From the NCBI GenBank assembly GCA_002682825.1, contig NOKP01000003.1:930001-994000 (forward strand): a DNA stretch of 64,000 nt. The letters are read 5' to 3'. The stretch's first letter is position 1, and each line of letters starts with the position of its first letter. The notes under the pieces are model-generated. The model had not been told where the DNA came from. It made no database searches and saw only the letters and a list, made by a program, of their open reading frames with translations. This document shows positions 1 to 11,418 of this stretch, in pieces. The position numbers and the translations under genes were made by a program. The DNA is from Neonectria sp. B-13. Lineage: Eukaryota; Ascomycota; Sordariomycetes; Hypocreales; Nectriaceae.

Positions 1-2925
1 CTTATACTTATAGCTTAAGTATTATTCATTTCTTTACTAATTTTATTATTATATATAAAGCCTTTATTAAAGATAGTTCATTCTCCTTTCGATTGCTTAC
101 CTATTGCTCTTCTATAGATAGTATTTATTATTTTTTATTATAAGTTTCTTATAATCTTTTTTTAAATATTCAGTCTTAAAGTATCTTTTATATCTATATC
201 TAGGTAACTTTTTGTATCTTATAATACTAGCTATAACTCTAGTATAGTATTAAATGTATTAATACTAGTCTTAGTCTTTAGCATTTATACTAGTTTAGGC
301 TATAAAGTTAAATCTATCTTTCCTTATACAGTTAAATTATAATTCTATTTCTTCCTTCTCCTATTTATACTCTAAGTATTCTTCTTTATTATAGTTAAGA
401 GCATAGACTATAGGACATTTAGAATAGTTCACTTTATACTATTCTTGAATCTTTATTCTAAGATATACCTTATACTTAAAGCTAGAGTAATACTTTAGGT
501 CTTATAGTCCTTCTAAATACTACTAAAGGTAATAGTTATTTTATACTTTAATCCTTACTATATTATATTATAGTAGAAGTTCAACTAAGGTATAATTATA
601 TGTTTTCTATTCTAAGTAAAGATTATCAATAAAGAGTCCTCTAACCTTAGTAGGATAATAGTTATTTTCTATTTTATTACCTTTATACAATTTATAGTAG
701 TAATAATAGTATAATATTTATAATAGTTCATTATATCTTAGTATTAAGTAGTAAAGTTATAAGTTATTATTTACTTTAATTCTTAGGATAGTTAGATTAT
801 AGATAGCTATCCTTTAAGGTTTAGCCTAGATATAAACTAGTTCTCTATTATAGATATCTTCTTATTTATAGTAGAATTCCTAGTATATATTATTCTTTGT
901 TTTTCAAACTGGTCTATTATACTTATTATATATATATATCTTCTACTATAATTATTCAATTAAGAGTATAATAGCTTTTATCTATTATCCTTCCTAGTTA
1001 TTATTCAAGCTTTTACTTAAAGTATTATTAATACTAAGGGCTATTTTATAACTAGTATAGTTATTACTAGGGTGTTCCTTAGCTAGGGTTTAAATATTAT
1101 TGTCCTAGATGGGTAAGCTGAACTGTCTAGTGCAGTTGGCTTTATACCTAGCATTAATGCATAGGTTTCTATCCTATCTAGTGTAGAACTATCAGTAGAT
1201 ATAATCATTATCTTCCTACATTAAAGACAAATTAGTACTAAGTTCTTTAATGTCTATTGGCTTTAGGGCTTTAAAGTCTAATTATTTATTAGGGATCTTA
1301 ACAGTTAGTTATTAATAGGACTTTACATCCTCTAGGATAAGTTCAAAAAGGGTTTATTTCTTCTCTTTCTAGACTATAGCAATAGTCTTACTAATAGTTA
1401 TTATTCTTAGTTTTCCTTTAAGGATAGAAGTCTAGGGTTTATATATTCCTTTCTTAGATCCCTTGTTATTTCTAGTAGATTCTAGAACTCTATATTGTAT
1501 TTTCTTAGTATACTTACTATTATCTTTGGTTTTATATTATTTAGTGCTAGGTAGAGATAGTATTATATTAAAATGGTTAGTATTTGCTATATTATATAGC
1601 CCTTTGATTATACTAATGGTTTTATTATAATTAGTAAATTAGATATGCTTACCTTTAGGCATAGGTTTATGCTTTTATCCTAATTTAGGCTTTTAATACT
1701 TGCTTTTAAAATGTCTTATTCTTCTATAGTTCTAACATTTAACTTAAGAATAATCTTATTATATAGCTCTAAGTTCTATAGGGCTAGACTGAGTTCTTTA
1801 AGAGGTATTCCCATTCTTTCTTTTACTAATATTAGAGTAGTTTTTCTTATTTCTCTAAACATCTAAAGATCCTTTCTTTCTTTTAATTCATCTTTTAAAT
1901 AATTAGTTATTAATAGTTATATAGAGTTTAGTATAGGTATTAAAGCTTATTAGTTAGTCTAAGATCTTATAGATCTTATCTTTGACTTTATCTTTTAGGC
2001 TCTAGTAAAACTTATTAATCTTATTTTTATCTATCTAGTTAAGTTTAGTAGTAAGGTACCTAAACTCAAAGAGGTACTCTAAAGTAGCCTTTATCTACTT
2101 TAACTTTCTAATCATAATAAGGGTATTATGTTTCTTATCCTATTCTCTATAAGTATTTACTAACTGTTATTTATATAGTACAAAGCTATTAAATAGTAGG
2201 ATAGTCTCTAGCTTATAGGTTTTAAGGGTATTCTTAATGAAGTCCCTTAGGTATAGTTCTATTCCTTATAGGGCTTTCCCTTCAAGGAGACTTATCCTAT
2301 ATTATACCTTAAGCTATTTGTTCCTAAATGCACTTAGATAGTATATATAGAATAACTTAATTTATATTAGATATTCATAGAGGTCCTTAGGGGTACTATT
2401 GAATTTTAATAGCTATATTAGTTTAATGGTTTTACCTATATCCCTTAGTTATAAGAGGTTAGGGGTGATTATAAAGCTATTGAATTATTCAATTTGTCTA
2501 TATTATTCTTCTTAAGTATGGTTCTATTTAATGTTAAGGTTATTGACCTACTTATAGAAGGTATTAATAATAGTATTATTATTAGGGTTCAATTAGACTT
2601 AATTAGTATTAAGCATTTAGATCTACTCTTTAAATTATCTAAACCTAGTAATGTTTTTATTATACATATTATATAAGGCCTTATATAGTACTAAGATCTC
2701 TATGTATTATTAATAGTTTATACATTTAAGGTTAATAATATCTTCCTCATTATTATCATTAGATTCTAAGTTCTTTAGAATATTAACATTCTTTATGCTT
2801 ATATCTTCCTTAAGGGTCTTTCCCTTAGAAGTATTTAAGCTAGATAAGGTTGCTAGAGCTATAATAACTATTTAAGTATTACTTAGGTCAATATAGTAAT
2901 ACATTGAACAAGAACTATTAATATA
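1..2925 (-). mobile_element. RIP-degraded internal region of an LTR retrotransposon (partial)
   Basis: This stretch is overwhelmingly A+T, full of TA dinucleotides and in-frame stops in all frames, and no coding region survives. It directly adjoins the inner end of the minus-strand LTR at about 2926-3447, so I infer it is the internal (gag-side) part of that element running off the left edge of the window. The family is not readable from the sequence. The LTR start (TGTCACGG...) is of the kind seen in Ty3-like fungal elements. Confidence 0.45.
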
Positions 2926-3447
2926 TAATAATTAGGTCTATCCTAAGGGTATAGGGTAGATCTAAGGTATATAGTTTAATAATTAAATGGATTAGGATAT
3001 TATAGTAAGCAATATAGGTTATAATAATAATGTATAAAGGTAAGTTATTATATAACTAAGTAGGAGTATTAATAGCTAAAGAGCTTAAGGCTCTTATCTA
3101 ATGTACTAAATAAATGTATATATATATATAAGACTAGTATAGTTAAATAGTATTAAATTATATTAAATAGTGCCTATTTAATGTATATATACTTATAGTA
3201 TTAAACTGTATTAAATGAAGCTTATTTAATGTATAAGTATTATACACTATAATAGGAAGGAAAAAGTAAGTACTAAAATGATTCTGCCGGTTGTAACCGC
3301 CTGGTCCCAACCCGGGCCGTGACACGAACCGTGTTGAACAGAGCTCGTTCAATGTGCAAGTGTTGTACACTGTGATAGGAAGGAAAAAGTGGGTACTGAA
3401 ATGATTCTGCCGGTTGTGACCGCCTGGTCCCAACCCGGGCCGTGACA
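2926..3447 (-). repeat. LTR of a Ty3-like element, with an internal tandem duplication
   Basis: Read on the minus strand from 3447, the sequence starts TGTCACGGCCCGGG and continues to about 2926. It aligns with the plus-strand copy at 23853-24221 along its length, including a shared segment around 3086-3113 that matches 24028-24062. The two copies differ almost only by C-to-T and G-to-A changes. This copy is longer because of a 123-bp duplication at its start. Its inner boundary is set where similarity to the other copy ends and is approximate. Confidence 0.6.
3202..3447. repeat. 123-bp tandem duplication with a sharp RIP gradient
   Basis: Two head-to-tail units, 3202-3324 and 3325-3447. The right unit is GC-normal throughout. 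The left unit has the same last ~40 bases almost unchanged, while its first ~80 bases are converted by G-to-A and C-to-T transitions, apart from at least one other mismatch. A further decayed unit-like stretch lies just to the left (about 3155-3200). This is the least mutated repeat sequence in the first 5 kb. Confidence 0.85.
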
Positions 3448-5210
3448 ATTTAGGTTATTAGAATACTATTAAAGATATTATACTTACTTATCTTACTGTA
3501 TTTATAGGTAGTATAGTCTCTCTTATTCCTATTTATAATCTCTTTTTTCTTAGGTAAATAGTATATATAGAGTCATTTTATAAATAGTTAATAAAAGAAA
3601 TAATAAAATAGATAAAGGTCTATTTATCTATTTATTTCTTATTTATATTTTTATTTTTATTTATTTACTTTCTTATTTATTTTAATAGAATAATTATATT
3701 TATCTAAGGTTTCTTTTCTTTTTCTACTGATTATAATATTATAGAGCTAGCTAATATTTATTACTAAGTAATATACCTAGAGGTTAACTATAGAAAGGGG
3801 TAATAAGCTATATAATTAGACTTTTAGAAAGGTAATAGTTATAAATAAGATAGAGAGGTATTATCTATTAATAGGGATACTATCTACCTTAAGATTCTAT
3901 TGTATTAGCTTATAGAAACTAGTAGGAATATTATTTATCTTAAAACTTTATTATATTAGCTTATAGAAACTAATAGATATATATTTACCTTAATACTCTA
4001 TTATCTTATAAATACTATTATTTATTCTAGACTTTATTAGTAAAATGTATATATTAGTATATAATAATTAGAATAAAAGAGATTACCTTAAAGAGTAGAA
4101 AAGAAAGATTAGAATAGAGATTAAATAAGCTATAAGAAGAAGATTAAGGATAGGAAGAAGAGATTAGATTAATCAAAAGGTATATAATAAAGAAGAGTTA
4201 AAAGATCTAACTAGAAATAATACTAACTATAATAATAGCTTTATTACCTTAAGTAAGATAAAAGATAAAGTATTAGTAAGATAAGTAATAACGTTTATAA
4301 AAAGAAAGAATATACTAAGGAGTCTTATATTAAGAGACTATTATAGCCTATTATATAATCTAAAGAGATTAAATAGATAGATAAAGACTATCCTCTAATA
4401 ACTCTTATATTAAAGGACTATTACCTAAGGACTAAGGACTTATACCTATCCTATAATCTAGGAAACTAAGCTATATATACTAATAGAAATACTATCTATC
4501 TTAAGATTCTATCATATTAACTTATAGAAAACTAATAAGAATACTATCTACCTTAAGACTAAATTCTATTAGTTTATATTAGTATTATTAGTAAAAGTAC
4601 TAAATATATTCTTTTTAATATATAAACTATTATTCTATAATTAAACTATAATAAAATGACTTTAATATAGAATACTATCTATTTATAATATTAAAAGATT
4701 ATATACTTTATAGGAGTATATTTATTATACTTATCTCTATTGATTAATATTTATTTTACTTTATGCATTAGTATTATTATATTTCTTTACATTTTTCTCT
4801 CTATTTTTACTGCCTACTTAGAATTGCACTAAGTCCTATAATATACAGTCCCAACCCTAACCCTAGAACCACCTCTAATATAATATAGTATTATAAAGAG
4901 TATAAATTAATAGGAAATAAAACTATAATTTGAATTATATAATTAAGAGTAATACTTTATTTAACTTTTAAACTTATTCTATATCTTATAGTTAAGAAAC
5001 TACTAATTGCTAACTACTTATATTCTAATTACTACTTGCCTTATAATATACTAGGATGTTTTAATTTTATACTTAAAGTTAATTGCTATCTGCTAAATAG
5101 TATAACCTATAGTTTTAAGGTTCAGCTATAAAATTCAGTGCTATTTACACTAGATTGAGTGCTTAATAATCAGGCCCTAAATCAAGCCTCTAAGTACTGA
5201 GCTAACATTT
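3448..5210. other. AT-rich RIP-degraded repeat tract, no gene
   Basis: No supportable open reading frame. The part at about 4722-4880 is a dispersed repeat also present at about 24240-24410, in the same orientation, ending in a short doublet of CCCTAA followed by similar sequence in both. Composition changes to GC-normal at about 5210. Confidence 0.7.
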
Positions 5211-5352
5211 AATATCCCTATGGATTGTAGTCTCACAGCCGCTAGGTATCCTGGCTAGAGATCAGTCCCAAGTACCTTGTGAATTCTGCGCGTCCAGTCC
5301 CCACCTTTACCCACCTTCTCCGGGATCCCACCACAAGACAAGCCAGGCCGCC

Positions 5353-7436
5353 CTAAAGAACATAGTTGACCGTGGTACGGCACTCATTTCTGTTCCCCCA
5401 ATGCTTGCTGCCGCACCTGCCGCACCCTCCTATATCCGAGTTCTTCAAGTCCTGATAGTCAAGCCACATCTCGTTGCCCGTGCGCGCGCACGCCGCCGGC
5501 CCCGCAATGAAGATCTTGCAGTTGTCGCTCTGGGCGCCGTCCATCTGCTTACCGCTCTCGGCCGAGCCGTAGTTGACGTCGTCGTTGCGGATGAGCTCGT
5601 TGTTGACGGCGCGGTCGCAGTTGCGCACAAAGTTGACGGCGCTGCCGCACATGCCGCTGCCACTGCAGTCATAGGGCGGCGGGATCTCCTTGTCGTTGAA
5701 GTCGCCCGAGTGTTCGATCTGGCAGGGGAAGTTGTGCTTGGAGCGATCCGCGTCCGGCTTCTTGTAGAAGTTGTTCCAGGCCGTCGCGAGGTCGCAGATG
5801 GGCAGGCCAAAGGTGTAGGCGGTCTGGATGTTGTCGGCGAGGCCGGCGATTTGGTCTTCCGAAATGCCATCGGCCCACTTGAGGCGGGCCTCTTGGTTCT
5901 TGTTGCCGCTGGCGGCGAAGGTGTTGATGGAGCTGTTAGGTGGACGAGCCGCGGTTAGTCTGTGGTTCGTAGATGCTCAAGCGAGAGAGAATAAGAGAGA
6001 AGGAAAAGAATGGAACGAACCCAAAGACAATGTCCTCACGACTGATGCCGCCCCAGGCCTTGCCGTCCATCGTGGTGACGCCAGGAAGCGGGGGGAAGGC
6101 TCCGCAATCGTTCGTGTCGGCGTCTTCAAAAGGGCTGCCGCCGTTGCAGGTTCCGGTGGCGCCGACGAGATAGTACGCGCGATTGCCGTGGCATGCCATT
6201 CCCGACTCCTTGACGCCGTTCAGGAACTTGCCCTCGTTCTGGCCCCAGTCGCCGCCAGCCTGGTCACAAGACATGCCGGAGTCCAAGATGCTGTCACTCA
6301 CGTTAGTTCTGATGCGTAGAAAGAAAACGGGAAGTGACCAGCTCGCCGAGTGTCATGTCACTTACAAGGGGCTGATGTCCTGGGCCGAGATGTCCCACGC
6401 CAGGGGGATCAGCGTGGCATAGATGGACCGCTCCAGCCGATTGCGCAGTTCCTCGACCGTAGGAATATCGGTGGTCGAAGCAACCATCTTGCCGTTGGCA
6501 ATGACCTTGCCCAGCATCTCCATGTCCTCGTCGCTGCCGCTGAACAGCTTTGTCGCCATAGCGACGACGGAGTCCTGCCAGATGAGGATAATGTCCCTGA
6601 GCCTCTCCGTGACCTGGTTCTGGGCCCCTAGGGGCGTCGACGATTTCCTAGTGAGATCCTTGGCCATCGTTATGCCGTTCTGCGTTAGGGAGTTGGTGAA
6701 GTCCTTGAGACTGCCGTAGTCGTTGGGCCTGTTCTCGGCGAAGTTCCACTTCTTAAGGGCGCTGTTCCATAAGGGAGCAGCTAAGGAGCCGTAGCCCATG
6801 GTGACGATGTCGAGGATGAGGGCAATGTCCATCGTTTTCTCCTTCTGGGGGGCAAAGGTGTCGCTGAAGGAGCCGATGCCGCCTCCGATGTCGGCGTGTG
6901 CTTTGGACAGCGTCTCGTGCCAGTTCCACAGAATCTGTCAAGAAGGACTTGTTAGCAGTAGAACCACGGGCGGGTGAAGATGACCAGAGAAGGAAACTCA
7001 CGCCGTCGACCTTCCGAAAGGAGTTGAGGATAAAGTATCCAGCCGGGTGGTTGGTGTCGTGGCACTGCAGGGCGGAGCCGCCGTGGCAGCCGTTGTCGTC
7101 GATCATCTTGTGGCAGTCCATAAACTCGGGCCCGTTGAAGACGTTGCTGACATGGCGCGAAAAGCTAAAGGCGCTGTCGGGGTTGTTGTCCCTTTGTGCC
7201 TGCCACCCACTGGAGACCTCGCTCCAAGCGGCGCCGGCTGCAATCTTGGACCAGCGAGTGGCCTCGTCGACGCTGGCATCGCTGACTCCCTCGCTGTCGC
7301 ACTGAACGGCCTTCCAGTCGGTGGCATCTTGACGGACTTGCATAGCGGACACTGGAAGTGTTGCGGCGTGGCCGAGCTGCGAGAGGCCAGCCATCAGGGC
7401 CATGCTGGCCAGACCGGTGGAAGCCAGACTGGGCAT
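5353..7436 (-). CDS. Secreted protein resembling the C-terminal module of class V (GH18) chitinases
   Basis: Four-exon model: 7436-7002, 6934-6366, 6308-6021, 5932-5353. The introns are 67, 57 and 88 bp with donors GTGAGT, GTAAGT and GTTCGT and CAG acceptors. All phases join and give 623 aa. The start ATG at 7436 opens a signal peptide (hydrophobic to about residue 24, cleavage near GHA-A). The mature part is cysteine-rich, with patches FNGPEFMDC, HPAGYFILNSF and GSFSDTFAP followed by a C-terminal region with paired Gly-Cys motifs (GGCGRCGSKHWG). From memory, such patches occur in the long region C-terminal to the catalytic domain of subgroup C chitinases. Here that region stands alone: I see no GH18 DxxDxDxE motif. 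Catalytic function is therefore unlikely, and its role is unknown. The gene sits between two AT-rich repeat blocks. Confidence 0.7.
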
Positions 7437-7603
7437 CTTGGAAGCCGCGTTGTCGCTGTGTTAGAACAAGATAGGATAGATGAAGATGGGAAGAGAAAGA
7501 AGCGTAAAGCAGCTGAGAAGGAGACGGTTATGGGCGTTGGGTTGCTTGTCTTGTCTGTCAGTATCTTCTTGATCATCGCTGGATCTACAGGTCGACAGTC
7601 CAT

Positions 7604-7611
7604 CTTATATA
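7604..7611 (-). promoter_or_regulatory. TATA-like box of the chitinase-module gene
   Basis: TATATAAG on the minus strand, 168 bp before the start codon at 7436, in a pyrimidine-rich fungal-type promoter. This is a position and motif match only. Confidence 0.4.
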
Positions 7612-8589
7612 TCCAGTCCTACTCTCCTCTCCTCACTTCTTTCCTTCATCTTCTCTGGACCAGGCTTACAAGTTTCAAAGGATTCAACTTTGTAATTTGC
7701 TAATAATGGGCAGGAATATACCCTGGCTTAGTGCGCTGATCTGGCAGTGTTTGGACAGACCGACAAGGCTGGGAGTTGATTCTCTGTTTCTCTCTGGCAC
7801 TAGACAGAGTCCCAGTTGCGCGTGGTGGTGCACGTGGTGCACGTGGGGCACAGGGTGTGTGTAATTGGTGAACAAGAGCCGCCAAGCGCTCATTTTTAGC
7901 AGTCGTGCCAAGAGACCCGAAGGAGCGACATGTGCTGTTCGACGGCTCGGTCCTACCTTGGCTTAAAAACGACCCAGGAACATGCAAACTAGATCCTTCA
8001 GTTGTGACCCTGGGGCTGAGCAGGTCGGATCCCTTTGATCGCGCTTACGCGCCAATTTCAGGTCAGCTACTGCGACCTTGGGTCCAGGGGTTTAGGGCTA
8101 CTATAGAGGTCCAGGCGTCTGGTCTGGCTGCCAACTTTATGCTCCACGTCAGAGGTAAAGGCCAAATCTGGAGTGAGCATGGTTGATTCGAATCGTGATA
8201 TTCGCAGAGTGTGTGGATACACTCTGCGAATAGCAGGGGTAGATTAGAAGGCCATGTATTATCGAGGTTTCACTATTTTAGACTCGTTCCTATTCCCTGA
8301 AGGATACCAAGTGATATCACATCCTGGACCCTTGCCCCCCTGTGAATATACCTGCCTGGTAATCCAATTAACTATCAGGCTAAATACAGCTATCGTAATA
8401 GCTCTCTTGCCCGCCCCCGTGCCCGCCCCCGTGCCTAAGACACAAGGCTCCATCCTAGAGTCAGGCAATTGAGCCTCAAAGCCGCCTCTATGGCTGCTAT
8501 TAGCTGCGTTATGGCCTATGGCAGGCGACATTATGAGTTGCAGCATAATAGGTAGTAGGTGCGTCGCGAGGTATTAGAGGTTAGGGAAT
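7612..8589. other. Intergenic tract of normal composition, no gene
   Basis: No convincing coding region. It holds a perfect 14-bp hairpin (8199-8232), one copy of a ~70-bp repeat (8262-8331) and a short GC-rich doublet near 8408-8434 (two copies of a 12-bp C-rich unit). From 8590 on the sequence passes into the AT-rich block. Confidence 0.6.
8199..8232. other. Perfect 14-bp inverted repeat with 6-nt loop
   Basis: 8199-8212 (TATTCGCAGAGTGT) is exactly complementary to 8219-8232, with the hexamer GTGGAT between. It lies in non-coding sequence, far from either neighbouring gene. It could be a remnant of a small inverted-repeat element. I assign no function. Confidence 0.8.
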
Positions 8590-8837
8590 GGTATATATAT
8601 TTACCATAATAATACAAGATTTAAGTAGGAGATATAGAGTAGAATACTATATCAAATGGAACTTTTTATCCCTAAGCTATTCTAAGGGATCTGTGGGGGC
8701 TGGAGCTGGGGCTCGGCCGAACGTGACCTGAGAAGAGAAGCTGATTGGGTTACTAAGTTGAGAGACTTAAGGTTTCACTATTTTAGCCTTGTTCCTTTTC
8801 CCTGAAGGATACCAAGTGATATTACATCCTGGACTCT
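8262..8837 (+). repeat. Direct repeat of ~70 bp, copies at 8262-8331 and 8769-8837
   Basis: Both copies run from GGTTTCACTATTTTAG through CCCTGAAGGATACCAAGTGA to about CATCCTGGAC, with a few differences. They are about 507 bp apart. The spacing suggests the ends of a small element or two pieces of a dispersed family. No target duplication could be assigned. Confidence 0.65.
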
Positions 8838-9319
8838 AGCTCCCATTGCACGCCTGCTAACGTCTTCCGCCATTCCATGAGTTGATTCCTATTCCTATTG
8901 TCTCTCAGCTCACTCTCTATAGTTCTTCTTTATACTGTCTACTGCTATTAAAAATAGCCTACTATTAGCTTAATAATTAGTATATAGAAGATAGAAGTTT
9001 AACCTCAATTTGAGTAGCAATTAGAAAGTTAGTTTTAGAATTATCTTTTGAAAATAGAGGTAAAAACATAAGATTTAAGCTTAAAAGCTCTTTTTCTCTC
9101 TTCTCTTTATAGTAAGAACTCTCTCTTTTAATTCATAAAAAGAAAATAAGATTTCTCTTCTCTCTATTCTTTCTATCTATCTATTCTTATTCTAATTAGA
9201 TCCCTATTAACTACTAGTTAGCCTACTTATTCTAATACTTTTACTATAATAGTAAGTATTAAGAAAGATAACTATTATAAAAAGTAATTACTTAGAAAAA
9301 TAACTAATAGAAAGAATAG

Positions 9320-9385
9320 CTATTTATTATAGTCTAAGTTAAAACTAAGTAGTTATAACTAATAGAACTATAATAGATTTACTTT
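9320..9385 (+). repeat. Fragment of the TGTCACGG-type LTR, heavily RIP-mutated
   Basis: The sequence aligns base for base with the LTR start seen at 23853 and, on the minus strand, at 3447. C-to-T and G-to-A changes account for nearly all differences (for example AAAACTAAGTAGTTATAAC for GGACTAAGCAGTTATAACC). Similarity ends after about 65 bases, so this is a truncated copy. Confidence 0.55.
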
Positions 9386-9960
9386 TTCTATATACTTAAA
9401 ATTCTAAACTTACTCTAACTATATAAGCTAAAATAATAGATTTACTTTAATAAGCTTATATATAGCTTTCTAAAATTTCCTATTTTATATAAGCTATATA
9501 TTTATTATAAATAGTAAAATAATATATAGCTTATACTTTTTAAAAACCTTTACTTTTTTACTTTAAACAAGGTTAATTACTAGATAATATATACTCCTAA
9601 TACAAAGGGGTTTTAAACCATTACTAACCACTATCTAAAGGCCCTTTAAACCCAATCCTATCCCAATCCGGCTTAGTTCACCTCTCTAACATCTCCTAAG
9701 GGGTAACTAAATACTAAGGAAACCCCTTTTTTACAAGGAGAGAAAACCCTATGCCCCTAATTAGTCCTATTACTAGGCTTAAACAGGCAACTTAAACTCA
9801 TTAGTGAATTAACAATAAGTAAACAATTCTAATGTAATAGTATACTATTGCTAAGCTGGTTGGTTTTCTATAGTTATATAATATAGTGTTATATAACTGC
9901 TTAGACTGATCCCTATTGACCTAAGGGGGAGGGTTCCTTCCTACTAATAGGAAGGTTGAT

Positions 9961-10036
9961 TCCGGCTGGGTTTGAACCAATGACCCCTTACTTATACAAG
10001 GGGATTTCAAGCATATAACTATTATACTATTTAGAT
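9961..10036 (-). repeat. tRNA-like segment, possible tRNA-derived SINE
   Basis: On the minus strand there is an A-box-like TAGTATAATAGTTATATG, then a stem CCCCTT/AAGGGG in the anticodon position, then a B-box-like GGTTCAAACCC at normal tRNA spacing. The acceptor stem does not pair and the anticodon loop has an extra base, so this is not a working tRNA. Non-tRNA sequence continues downstream to about 9830, which fits a degraded SINE. Confidence 0.4.
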
Positions 10037-10215
10037 ATAATAGTCCTTAGTAGCACATACCTAGAGAAGAGGCTAAAGGTTAAATAGTATAAAAGAAAAT
10101 AGAAAAAACAATAGTATAATAGGCTTAATACTCAAGCTTAAGGTAATAATAACTTAAGGAGATAAAAGTTTCTATTATAAAGTTAAAGTATAAGTTTTAC
10201 TGCCCTAATCAGCTA

Positions 10216-10296
10216 GAAAAGCTAGATCTTAGAAAAGCTAGATCTTAGAAAAGCTAGATCTTAGAAAAGCTAGATCTTAGAAAAGCTAAACCTTAA
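10216..10296 (+). repeat. 16-bp minisatellite, about five copies
   Basis: Four perfect copies of GAAAAGCTAGATCTTA followed by one or two degenerate ones (GAAAAGCTAAACCTTA). It is entirely within AT-rich non-coding DNA. Confidence 0.9.
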
Positions 10297-11235
10297 AAAA
10301 GGCTAAAACCCCTTAGGATAAAAGCCTAGCCTCTATACTTTCTAGGCTCTTTATATTCCATTCAACCTTCCAAACAATACAACAACTATACTATCAATCG
10401 CACAAGATAACTGCTTCTATCCGAATCACACTATAGCCCAGCAAGCCCTTACTAAGCTATATATATAAGCTCTTATATAACCTATATATTGAATTGAAAG
10501 AACATTCAAGCCTTATTTCTATACTACAAATTGCAGCTTAAAAGTCTAGCCTAGGGCATATAAAATAGCCTATAATTAACTACTTTAGACCTAAGGAGTT
10601 AGTCCAATTAGCAGTCTTTAACTGTAATATCCTACTATAAGAGGAAATAAAGCTTAATATAGTAACTACTCAGTGGATTGCAATAGAATAGCTCTTTCTA
10701 GAGAGGCTAGCTCTAAAGCTAGAAAGGAATAGTAATATTACTACTATAGAGAAGGAGTTCCTTAAGAAGCTATACGATCCTATCTGTGCCTTATGGATTA
10801 TGCAGTTGATAGGTAATATTGTTCTGACCAATCTATAGCTGAAGGAGTGATGCATTGGAAACCGAGGGAATCCTGATCGGCCATAAAGCATAGAGGGATT
10901 TGGCGGAGGGAGTTTGGAGGGGGCAAAAGTTAATAATTAGGTTCAAAATCCAAAGATCTATCCCTCTATTAAGCTTAAGCAAAGGAAACATGTGATTTAG
11001 TGCAATTATAGATAAGCAGAAACAGTGGTTCAAACAGTAGTTTCAACAGTAAACTACTATACTATAGAACCCTTTACTCTTTTACTTACTATTTAACCTT
11101 CTTAATAGGAACTTTTATATTAAGAAATATATAAAACTTATTAACTTTTTAATCTTATTATTATATTTAATAATATATACTATCCTTAAGTAATATATTT
11201 TCTCTATATAAGTTTAGTATTATTATATATTAATT

Positions 11236-11418
11236 TATAAGAAGATAAGCTAAAAGCTCTAAAGGGTTTTTACTAAGCTAAGTTATATAACTTAGCCCTT
11301 AGCCTAAAACCTATATTAGGACTATTTAGCAAGCCTTTAAGAGATACTTACTAAATAGAAGTCTTAATACACTTTAACCTTTACCTTCTAATTTACCCTA
11401 TATATATTAACCCTTATA
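11236..11418 (+). repeat. Left LTR (183 bp) of the outer element
   Basis: Begins TATAAGAAGATAAGC and ends CCCTTATA. These are presumably RIP-altered forms of a TG...CA pair. It matches 23621-23803. Confidence 0.8.

Larger units (their letters stand above)
8590..11235. other. AT-rich RIP-degraded tract, no gene
   Basis: No supportable reading frame. It contains an LTR fragment near 9320-9385, a tRNA-like (SINE-like) segment at 9961-10036, and a 16-bp minisatellite at 10216-10296. The stretch 10780-10930 is less AT-rich, which suggests a younger or partly spared fragment, but it codes for nothing recognisable. Confidence 0.65.

Noticed and set aside
3158..3448. Small minus-strand protein with two copies of a SRPGLGPGG-type motif
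   Set aside because: It is an accidental reading of the 123-bp LTR tandem duplication, and the frame exists only because the repeat unit is a multiple of three.
5401..6319. Plus-strand frames of 185 and 163 codons opposite the chitinase-module gene
   Set aside because: Alanine/valine/arginine-rich shadows of GC-rich codons. The minus-strand model has consistent introns, a signal peptide and family motifs.
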